This document shows, piece after piece, positions 18,801 to 25,433 of a DNA stretch of 64,000 nt (position 1 is the stretch's first letter; each line of letters opens with the position of its first letter). The stretch covers positions 670,673 to 734,672 of the forward strand of contig NZ_JAFLNH010000004.1 in assembly GCF_018361265.1 (NCBI RefSeq), written 5' to 3'. Both the position numbers and the translations under genes were made by a program. The notes beneath the pieces are model-generated. The model worked only from the letters and a program-made list of their open reading frames with translations, searched no databases and had not been told where the DNA came from. The DNA is from Mycobacterium sp. SM1. GTDB lineage: Bacteria > Actinomycetota > Actinomycetes > Mycobacteriales > Mycobacteriaceae.

Positions 18801-21800
18801 GCACGGGTTGCCCGCGGATGAGCAGCACCGGGTCTTGCTGGATCTGGTGCGCTCTCACATCGCGATCGTGCTGGGCAACACCGGCCCCGAAGCCATCGAC
18901 CCCGACCGGGCTTTCCAAGAACTGGGCTTCGACTCACTGACCGCAGTCGAACTGCGCAATCGGCTCAAAACCGCTACCGGACTGGCACTCTCACCCACCC
19001 TGATCTTCGACTACCCAACGCCTAACGGTCTCGTTAAGTACATCCGCGCCGAACTCGCTGGCGTTCCACAAGAAATCACGCATGTACCTGCCGCACGGAC
19101 AGTCGGCGACGAACCGGTCGCCATTATCGGGATGGCGTGCCGGTTTCCGGGTGGGGTGAGTTCCCCGGAGGACTTGTGGGAGATGCTGGTCGAGGGCCGC
19201 GACGTGATGTCGGAGTTCCCCACAGATCGCGGATGGGATCTGGGCGGGCTGTTCAACCCCGACCCCGACGTCCCGGGCACGTGCTACACCCGCGTCGGTG
19301 GATTCGTTGATGGAGTCGCCGATTTCGATGCCGCGTTCTTCGGGGTGGGGCCCAGCGAGGCCCTGGCAATGGACCCCCAGCAGCGGATGTTCTTGGAGTT
19401 GTCGTGGGAGGCGTTGGAGCGGGCCGGGATTGACCCCACATCGCTGCGGGGCAGCGCCACCGGGGTGTTCGCCGGGGTAATGGCACAGGGCTACGGCATG
19501 TTGTCCGCACAGCCCGTGGAAGGGTTTCGCCTGACCGGCACGACCTCCAGCGTGGCCTCGGGCCGGGTGGCCTATGTGCTGGGGTTGGAGGGCCCGGCGG
19601 TGTCGGTGGATACCGCCTGCTCGTCCTCGCTGGTGGCGCTGCATATGGCGGTGGCCTCGCTGCGCTCCGGTGAATGCGACCTCGCCCTGGCGGGGGGAGT
19701 GACCGTCAACGCCACACCCGATATCTTCGTGGAGTTCAGCCGCTGGCGCGGGTTGGCGCCGGACGGGCGGTGCAAGGCGTTCGCCGCCGCGGCCGACGGC
19801 ACCGGGTTTTCCGAGGGTGGGGGGATGCTGGTGGTGGAGCGGTTGTCGGATGCGCGGCGGCTGGGGCATCCGGTGTTGGCGGTGGTGGCTGGTTCGGCGG
19901 TCAATCAGGATGGGGCCTCTAATGGGTTGACCGCCCCTAATGGGCCGTCGCAGCAGCGGGTGGTGCGCGCGGCGTTGGCCGGTGCGGGGTTGTCGGGGGC
20001 CGACGTGGCCGTGGTGGAGGGGCATGGCACCGGCACCACGTTGGGGGATCCGATTGAGGCGCAAGCGTTGTTGGCGACCTATGGGCGGGATCGGGGGGAG
20101 TCCGCGGAGCCGTTGTGGCTGGGGTCGATCAAGTCGAATATGGGCCATACCCAGGCGGCCGCGGGGGTGGCGGGGGTGATGAAGATGGTGTTGGCGTTGC
20201 GCCATGGGTGGCTGCCGGCGACGTTGCATGTGGATGCGCCTAGCCCGCATGTGGATTGGTCGGCGGGGCGGGTGGAGTTGTTGACCGAGGGCCGGGCGTG
20301 GCCGGCGGGGGGGCGGGTGCGCCGGGCGGGGGTGTCCTCGTTTGGGATTAGCGGCACCAATGCGCATGTGATCCTCCAGGAGGCCCCGCCGGCGCCGGCG
20401 CGCCCGCCGGCGCCGTGGCGCCCGCCGGTGCTGGCGTGGGTGGTGTCGGCGAAGACCCAGGGGGCGCTTTGCGCCCAGGCGGCGCGGGTGGGGGGGTTTG
20501 TGGCCGCGCACCCGGAGCTGGATCCGCTGGATGTGGGCTGGTCGCTGGCGGGGCGCTCGGTGTTTGAGCGGCGCGCGGTGGTGCTCGGCGCCGATCGGGA
20601 GGCGCTGCTGGGCGGGTTGGCGGGGCTGGCCGGCGGGGATCTGGGCCCGGGGGTGATCAGCGGCGCCGCGGGGCCCGCGGGCAAGACGGTGTTTGTGTTT
20701 CCCGGCCAGGGCTGCCAATGGCTGGGCATGGGCATCGGATTGCGCGACACATACCCGGTTTTCGCAGAAGCATTCGACAACGTCGTGACCGAGCTTGACC
20801 GGCATTTGCTTCGCCCGCTGCGCGACGTCATGTGGGGTGATGACGAAAACCTTTTGAACAGCACGGAGTTCGCCCAACCAGCACTATTCGCGATCGAGGT
20901 GGCACTATTCCGGCTACTCGAGTCATGGGGAGTGCGGCCTGATTTCGTGATGGGGCACTCGGTGGGAGAGTTAACCGCCGCCCATGTCGCGGGGGTGCTC
21001 TCACTGGAGAACGCGGCGGTTTTGGTGGCCGCCCGCGGCCGCCTCATGCAGGCCTTGCCGGGAGGCGGGGCGATGGTCGCGGTACAGGCCGGCGAAGACG
21101 AGCTACAGCCTTTGCTGAATGGCCAAGTCAGCATTGCGGCGATCAATTCTCCTGATTCGCTGGTGATTTCGGGTGCCGAGGATGCGGTAAGCGCGATAGC
21201 CGACAAGTTCCGCGACCAAGGACGCAGGGTCCACAAGTTGGCGGTCTCTCATGCGTTTCACTCGCCGTTGATGGAGCCGATGATTGCGGACTTCGGAGCG
21301 CTCGCCGCCGGACTTTCCGTGGGGCGGCCCGCCATTCCGATAGTGTCGAACGTGTCAGGGCAGCTGGCGGGCGATGACTACGGATCCGCGGACTACTGGA
21401 CGCGTCACATCCGGCAAACGGTGCGGTTCGCCGACAGTGTGGCTGTTGCGCGGTCAGCCGGTGCGAATTGCTTTCTGGAAGTCGGCCCAAGTAGTGGTTT
21501 GACGGCGTCGATCGCAGCGGCGCTGCCGGGAGTCGACGTGGTGGCGATTTCCGCGCTGCGCAAAGACCAGCCGGAGCCGATAGCCCTGACACGTGCCTTG
21601 GCGCAGGGGTTTGTGGCGGGGGTGGGGGTGAATTGGCGGGCGGTGCTGCCCGGTGGGGGGTTGGTGGGGCTGCCGACGTATGCGTTTGAGCGGCGGCGGT
21701 TTTGGTTGTCTGCTGAGCGCGGCGGGGGTGATGCGGCGGGGTTGGGGCTTAAGGCGGGCGGGCATGCGCTGTTGGGCGCGGTGGTCGAGGTGCCCGAGGG

Positions 21801-24800
21801 GGGTGCGGTGGTGTTGACGGGCCGGGTGGGGCCGGGTGGGCAGCCCTGGCTGGGGGATCACCGTGTTTTTGGTGTGGGGGTGTTTCCGGGGGCGGGGTTT
21901 GTGGAGTTGGCGGTGCGCGCCGGGGATGAGGTGGGCTGCCCGGTGGTGGAGGAGTTGACGGTGCGCGCCCCGTTGCGGGTGCCGGAGTCGGGCGCGGTGG
22001 GGCTGCAGGTGCTGGTGGGGGCCCCCGGGGAGGGTGGTCAGCGGCGGGTGGCGGTGTTTTCCCGGGAGCGCCCCGAGGCGGGGTGGGTGTGTCATGCCGA
22101 GGGGGTGCTAAGCCCCCGGGGGCGGCGCCCGGGGGAGCTGGTGTCGGCCTGGCCGCCCCCGGGGGCGGTCGCGGTGGATCTCGCCGAGGGCTATGCGCGG
22201 TTGGCGGGGCGTGGCTATGGGTATGGGGCGGCGTTTCGGGGGCTGCGCGCGCTGTGGCGCCGCGGGGAGGAGCTGTTCGCCGAGGTGCGGTTGCCGGAGG
22301 CGGCCGGGGGGGCCGAGGGGTTTGGGATCCATCCGGCGCTGCTGGATGCCGCGCTGCATGCGCTGCTGCTGGCCGGGGGCGACGCGCCGGTCGTGGTGCC
22401 GTTTTCCTGGCAGGGGGTGTGCCTGCACGCCGCGGGCGCCACCGCGGTGCGCGCGCGGCTGGCCCCGGTGGGTCCCTGGGCGGTCAGCGTGGAGCTCGCC
22501 GACGAGCTGGGGTTGCCGGTGCTGTCGGTGGGGGCGCTGCGGGCCCGCCCCATCACCGAAGAGCAGCTGCGGGCGGCGGTGTCGGCCGCGGGCCCGGATC
22601 GGCTTTTTGAGCTGCGCTGGTCACCGGCCCCGCCGGCCGGCAGCGCGGGCGCGGTGGCGTTCGAGGTGGTTGACTGCCCGCCCGCCGAGGGGCTGGGCGG
22701 GGTCTATGAGCGCACCCATCAGGTGCTCGCGGCGCTGCAGTGCTGGCTGGCCGACCACCACGAGGGGGTGCTGGTGGTGCTCACCCACGGGGCGGTGGCC
22801 TTACCCGGTGAGGATGTCACCGATTTGGCGGGGGCCGCGGTGTGGGGGCTGGTGCGCTCGGCGCAAACCGAGCATCCCGGCCGCATCGTGCTCGCCGACC
22901 TCGACACGCCCGGCCCGGCGGGGGCGCGGGCCGGGGCGGGGCCCGAGAGGCAGCCGGGCAAGGCGGTCGTTGATGAGGGCGTTGTGGCGCAGATTCTGGC
23001 CGCCGGGGAGCCGCAGGTGGTGCTGCGTGGTGGGGTCGCGCACGTGGCGCGGGTGCATCCCAGCCGGCAGGCCGATCACCTGTTGGTGCCGCCGGACGGT
23101 GATCGGCCCTGGCGGCTGGGGCTTTCCAGCGCGGGCACTTTCGAGAACCTGCTGCTTGAGCCGGTGCCCGGCGCGGATGCGCCGCTGGCGCCCGGGCAGG
23201 TCCGGGTGGCCATCCGCGCCATCGGCCTCAACTTCCGCGACGTCATGATCACCCTGGGGCTTTACCCCGATGACAACGCGGCGATGGGTGTGGAAGCTTC
23301 GGGGACGGTTGTGGAAACCTGGGGGGACGGCTGCCGATTCGCCATGGGCGACCGGGTAACCGGACTGTTCCCGAACGGCACCGCCAGCATCGCGACCACC
23401 GACGAACGACTGCTGGTCAAAATCCCCGCGGGATGGTCGCACCCCGAAGCCGCCACCGCACCGGTCGTTTTCAGCACCGCCTACTATGCATTGCGGCAGT
23501 TGGCCGACGTGCGGCCCGGGCAGCGGGTGCTGATCCACGCCGCTACCGGGGGGGTGGGGATGGCCGCGGTGCAGCTGGCCCGGCATTGGGGGTTGGAGGT
23601 TTTCGCCACCGCCAGCCGCGGTAAGTGGGACACGTTGCGGGCCATGGGTTTTGACGAGGACCACATTTCCGACTCGCGCAGCCTGGAATTCGAGGACAAG
23701 TTCCGGGCGGTCACCGCCGGGCGCGGCATGGACGTGGTGCTTGACGCGCTGGCCGGGGAGTTCGTGGACGCCTCGCTGCGGCTGGTGGCCCCCGGCGGGG
23801 TGTTCCTGGAAATGGGCAAGACCGACATCCGCGACCCCGGCGCCGTCGCCGAGCAGCATCCGGGGGTGCGCTACCGCGCGTTCGACCTCTTCGAAGCCGG
23901 GGCCGACCACGTCCGGGGGATCCTCGGCGAGCTGGCTGCGATGTTCGCCACGGCGGCGCTGCGGCCGTTGCCGGTGACCGTGTTCGATATCCGGCGGGCG
24001 CCGGCGGCGTTGCGGTATTTAAGCCAGGCCCGCCACGTCGGCAAGGTGGTGTTGAGCATGCCCGGCGCGTGGGCGGCGGGCACCGTGCTTATCACCGGCG
24101 GCACCGGGATGGCCGGTTCGGCGCTGGCGCGTCATCTGGTGACCCGCCACGGGGTGCGGCATCTGCTGTTGGTGAGCCGCCGTGGCGCCGACGCGCCGGG
24201 CGCGGCGGAGCTGGTCGCCGAGCTGACCGGCGCGGGTGCTCAGGTGCGGGTGGCTGCCTGCGACGCCGCCGACCGGGACCGCCTGGCCGAGGTGATTTCG
24301 GCCGTCCCGCCGGAGCGCCCGTTGTCGGCGGTGATTCATGCCGCGGGTGTTCTCGATGACGGGGTGTTGACGTCGTTGACCCCCCAGCGGGTCGACGCGG
24401 TGTTGCGGGCCAAGGTGGATGCGGCCTGGAACCTGCATGAGCTCACGCGTGAGCTGAATGTGTCGGTGTTTGTGATGTTTTCGTCGATGGCCGGGCTGGT
24501 GGGCTCCTCGGGGCAGGCCAACTATGCGGCGGCCAACTCGTTTCTTGACGCGCTGGCCGCGCATCGGCGTGCCCAGCACTTGCCGGCGGTGTCGCTGGCC
24601 TGGGGTCTATGGCAGCAGGGCAGCACGATGACCGGCGGACTCGGGACCACCGATTTCGCGCGGTTCGGCCGCGACGGCATCGTGGCGATGTCCTCAGCGG
24701 AGGCGTTGAAGTTGTTCGACACCGCACTGATCGCCGGGGAGGCGTTTTTGCTGCCGGCGCGCATCGACCTGTCGGCGCTGCGCGCCAAGTATGACGCGGG

Positions 24801-25413
24801 CACGTTGCCGCCGATGTTCACCGAGCTGATCCGTGTGCCCGCGCGCCGCCAGGTCGACGACTCGCTGGCCGCAGCAAAATCGAAATCCGCGCTGCTGCGA
24901 CGTCTTGAGGGTTTGCCCGAAGACGAGCAGCACGCTGTCTTGCTGGATTTGGTGCGCTCTCACATCGCGACCGTGCTGGGCAACACCGGCCCCGAAGCCA
25001 TCGACCCCGACCGGGCTTTCCAAGAACTGGGCTTCGACTCACTGACCGCCGTGGAGATGCGCAACCGACTGAAGGCGGCCACCGGACTGGCACTTTCACC
25101 CACCCTGATCTTCGACTACCCGAATCCGGCCGCCCTGGCCGGCTACCTGCGTCAAGAACTTCTCGGGGCCGCACCGCAGGAGGCGCAAAACGTTCCGCCC
25201 GGGGAAGAGGAGATTCAGCGCGTGCTGGCCACGATCCCGGTGAAGCGTTTGCGGCAGGCGGGTGTGTTAGATCTGCTGCTCAAACTGGCGGATGAAACCG
25301 GGGACACCATTGCACCGGAGACCACCGATGCAGCGGAGACCACCGAAGAGCAGATCGCGGACATGGACCTCGACGACTTGGTCAACGCTGCGCTGCACAC
25401 CGACGAGGAGTAA
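12889..25413 (+). CDS. pks12: Mycoketide synthase Pks12, two-module type I polyketide synthase
   Basis: A 4174-residue enzyme with two complete modules, each KS-AT-DH-ER-KR-ACP. It makes the methyl-branched mycoketide chain of mannosyl phosphomycoketide, a CD1c-presented antigen. Residues 1-35 form a helical docking segment. Module 1: KS 35-460 (Cys203, His338, His379), AT 559-860 (GHSQGE, Ser651; YAAH box, methylmalonyl type), DH His959, ER about 1380-1690, KR about 1700-1880, ACP Ser2016. Module 2: KS from 2075 (Cys2244), AT Ser2691 with GHSVGE and HAFH (malonyl type), DH His2991, ER, KR, ACP Ser4051. The two AT types fit the known alternation of methylmalonyl and malonyl units. The ATG at 12889 follows AAGG. 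Long stretches of the modules are nearly identical in DNA. No thioesterase is present. Confidence 0.97.
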   Translation: MVDQLQHVTEALRKSLVQIERLKRKNRALLERSSEPVAIIGMACRFPGGVSSPEDLWEMLVEGRDVMSEFPTDRGWDLGGLFNPDPDVPGTSYTRHGGFVDDVAGFDAAFFGVSPAEALATDPQHRMLLELSWEALERAGIDPTSLRGSATGVFAGLIAQGYGMLAEEIEGYRLTGMTSSVATGRVAYVLGLEGPAVSVDTACSSSLVALHMAVASLRSGECDLALAGGVTVNATPTVFVEFSRHRGLAPDGRCKPFAAAADGVGWSEGGGMLVVERLSDARRLGHPVLAVVAGSAVNQDGASNGLTAPNGPSQQRVVRAALAGAGLSGADVAVVEGHGTGTTLGDPIEAQALLATYGRDRGESAEPLWLGSIKSNMGHTQAAAGVAGVMKMVLALRHGWLPATLHVDAPSPHVDWSAGRVELLTEGRAWPAGGRVRRAGVSSFGISGTNAHVILQEAPPAPARPPAPWRPPVLAWVVSAKTQGALCAQAARVGGFVAAHPELDPLDVGWSLAGRSVFERRAVVLGADREALLGGLAGLAGGDLGPGVISGAAGPAGKTVFVFPGQGCQWLGMGVELLECAPVFAERLEECARAFEEFVDWSLLEVLRGAPGAPGLDRVDVVQPALFAVMVALAGLWESIGVRPDAVIGHSQGEIAAAYVAGGLSLRDAARVVTARSQLLRELSGPGGMAALACGVERARELLAPLGGRVGIAAVNGPSAVVVSGQAEALEELLGGCAARQVRARRIEVDYAAHSAAVEAIAGRLGELLAGIEARSSRTVFFSTVTGAVLDTAGLDAAYWYRNLRQSVQFEAAVRSACAQGYRRFIESSPHPGLISGIEETAADCLGGAGAVVVLPTLGRHDGGWGRFLASAAQGFVAGVGVNWRAVLPGGGLVGLPTYAFERRRFWLSAERGGGDAAGLGLKAGGHALLGAVVEVPEGGAVVLTGRVGPGGQPWLGDHRVFGVGVFPGAGFVELAVRAGDEVGCPVVEELTVRAPLRVPESGAVGLQVLVGAPGEGGQRRVAVFSRERPEAGWVCHAEGLLSPRGRRPGELVSAWPPPGAVAVDLAEGYARLAGRGYGYGAAFRGLRALWRRGEELFAEVRLPEAAGGAEGFGIHPALLDAALHALLLAGGDAPVVVPFSWQGVCLHAAGATAVRARLAPVGPWAVSVELADELGLPVLSVGALRARPITEEQLRAAVSAAGPDRLFELRWSPAPPAGSAGAVAFEVVDCPPAEGLGGVYERTHQVLAALQCWLADHHEGVLVVLTHGAVALPGEDVTDLAGAAVWGLVRSAQTEHPGRIVLADLDTPGPAGARAGAGPERQPGKAVVDEGVVAQILAAGEPQVVLRGGVAHVARVHPSRQADHLLVPPDGDRPWRLGLSSAGTFENLLLEPVPGADAPLAPGQVRVAIRAIGLNFRDVMITLGMFTHEALLGGEAAGVVVEVGPGVTEFAVGDAVMGFFPDGSGTLVAGDVRLLLRMPANWSYAQAAGISAVFSTAYYALRQLADVRPGQRVLIHAATGGVGMAAVQLARHWGLEVFATASRGKWDTLRAMGFDEDHISDSRSLEFEDKFRAVTAGRGMDVVLDALAGEFVDASLRLVAPGGVFLEMGKTDIRDPGAVAEQHPGVRYRAFDLFEPGRSRMHQYLLELAQLFNDGILRPLPVTVFDIRRAPAALRYLSQARHVGKVVLSMPGAWAAGTVLITGGTGMAGSALARHLVTRHGVRHLLLVSRRGADAPGAAELVAELTGAGAQVRVAACDAADRDRLAEVISAIPPERPLSAVIHAAGVLDDGVLTSLTPQRVDAVLRAKVDAAWNLHELTRELNVSVFVMFSSMAGLVGSSGQANYAAANSFLDALAAHRRAQHLPAVSLAWGLWQQGSTMTGGLADADRARLGRWGVSGLPTADALELFDTALVIGEPLQIPARIDLTALGSGGAVTPPMFSELIRVPARRQVDDSLAAAKSKSALAHRLHGLPADEQHRVLLDLVRSHIAIVLGNTGPEAIDPDRAFQELGFDSLTAVELRNRLKTATGLALSPTLIFDYPTPNGLVKYIRAELAGVPQEITHVPAARTVGDEPVAIIGMACRFPGGVSSPEDLWEMLVEGRDVMSEFPTDRGWDLGGLFNPDPDVPGTCYTRVGGFVDGVADFDAAFFGVGPSEALAMDPQQRMFLELSWEALERAGIDPTSLRGSATGVFAGVMAQGYGMLSAQPVEGFRLTGTTSSVASGRVAYVLGLEGPAVSVDTACSSSLVALHMAVASLRSGECDLALAGGVTVNATPDIFVEFSRWRGLAPDGRCKAFAAAADGTGFSEGGGMLVVERLSDARRLGHPVLAVVAGSAVNQDGASNGLTAPNGPSQQRVVRAALAGAGLSGADVAVVEGHGTGTTLGDPIEAQALLATYGRDRGESAEPLWLGSIKSNMGHTQAAAGVAGVMKMVLALRHGWLPATLHVDAPSPHVDWSAGRVELLTEGRAWPAGGRVRRAGVSSFGISGTNAHVILQEAPPAPARPPAPWRPPVLAWVVSAKTQGALCAQAARVGGFVAAHPELDPLDVGWSLAGRSVFERRAVVLGADREALLGGLAGLAGGDLGPGVISGAAGPAGKTVFVFPGQGCQWLGMGIGLRDTYPVFAEAFDNVVTELDRHLLRPLRDVMWGDDENLLNSTEFAQPALFAIEVALFRLLESWGVRPDFVMGHSVGELTAAHVAGVLSLENAAVLVAARGRLMQALPGGGAMVAVQAGEDELQPLLNGQVSIAAINSPDSLVISGAEDAVSAIADKFRDQGRRVHKLAVSHAFHSPLMEPMIADFGALAAGLSVGRPAIPIVSNVSGQLAGDDYGSADYWTRHIRQTVRFADSVAVARSAGANCFLEVGPSSGLTASIAAALPGVDVVAISALRKDQPEPIALTRALAQGFVAGVGVNWRAVLPGGGLVGLPTYAFERRRFWLSAERGGGDAAGLGLKAGGHALLGAVVEVPEGGAVVLTGRVGPGGQPWLGDHRVFGVGVFPGAGFVELAVRAGDEVGCPVVEELTVRAPLRVPESGAVGLQVLVGAPGEGGQRRVAVFSRERPEAGWVCHAEGVLSPRGRRPGELVSAWPPPGAVAVDLAEGYARLAGRGYGYGAAFRGLRALWRRGEELFAEVRLPEAAGGAEGFGIHPALLDAALHALLLAGGDAPVVVPFSWQGVCLHAAGATAVRARLAPVGPWAVSVELADELGLPVLSVGALRARPITEEQLRAAVSAAGPDRLFELRWSPAPPAGSAGAVAFEVVDCPPAEGLGGVYERTHQVLAALQCWLADHHEGVLVVLTHGAVALPGEDVTDLAGAAVWGLVRSAQTEHPGRIVLADLDTPGPAGARAGAGPERQPGKAVVDEGVVAQILAAGEPQVVLRGGVAHVARVHPSRQADHLLVPPDGDRPWRLGLSSAGTFENLLLEPVPGADAPLAPGQVRVAIRAIGLNFRDVMITLGLYPDDNAAMGVEASGTVVETWGDGCRFAMGDRVTGLFPNGTASIATTDERLLVKIPAGWSHPEAATAPVVFSTAYYALRQLADVRPGQRVLIHAATGGVGMAAVQLARHWGLEVFATASRGKWDTLRAMGFDEDHISDSRSLEFEDKFRAVTAGRGMDVVLDALAGEFVDASLRLVAPGGVFLEMGKTDIRDPGAVAEQHPGVRYRAFDLFEAGADHVRGILGELAAMFATAALRPLPVTVFDIRRAPAALRYLSQARHVGKVVLSMPGAWAAGTVLITGGTGMAGSALARHLVTRHGVRHLLLVSRRGADAPGAAELVAELTGAGAQVRVAACDAADRDRLAEVISAVPPERPLSAVIHAAGVLDDGVLTSLTPQRVDAVLRAKVDAAWNLHELTRELNVSVFVMFSSMAGLVGSSGQANYAAANSFLDALAAHRRAQHLPAVSLAWGLWQQGSTMTGGLGTTDFARFGRDGIVAMSSAEALKLFDTALIAGEAFLLPARIDLSALRAKYDAGTLPPMFTELIRVPARRQVDDSLAAAKSKSALLRRLEGLPEDEQHAVLLDLVRSHIATVLGNTGPEAIDPDRAFQELGFDSLTAVEMRNRLKAATGLALSPTLIFDYPNPAALAGYLRQELLGAAPQEAQNVPPGEEEIQRVLATIPVKRLRQAGVLDLLLKLADETGDTIAPETTDAAETTEEQIADMDLDDLVNAALHTDEE
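13687..14609 (+). repeat. pks12 intragenic repeat, KS end to AT start (copy 1; copy 2 at 19810-20732)
   Basis: The 3' half of KS1 and the KS-AT linker are repeated almost base for base in module 2 at a constant offset of 6123 bp. The identity covers silent sites. It stops abruptly at the start of the AT domains, which are of different specificity. Confidence 0.85.
15505..17161 (+). repeat. pks12 intragenic repeat, DH to ER start (copy 1; copy 2 at 21601-23257)
   Basis: About 1.66 kb spanning the post-AT linker, DH, the structural region and the start of ER is repeated at an offset of 6096 bp with only a handful of single-base differences, for example at the LLSP/VLSP codon near 16009. The end of the tract falls at MITLG in the ER, where the modules diverge sharply. 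Confidence 0.88.
17368..18539 (+). repeat. pks12 intragenic repeat, ER end through KR (copy 1; copy 2 at 23467-24638)
   Basis: About 1.17 kb from VFSTAYYALRQLAD in ER through KR is repeated at an offset of 6099 bp. It is interrupted by one divergent patch of about 65 bp at roughly 17796-17861, just before LRPLPVTVFDIRR. Similarity drops again after STMTGG at the KR-ACP linker. Confidence 0.86.
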
Positions 25414-25433
25414 ACACCATCGGAGGTCGAGAG

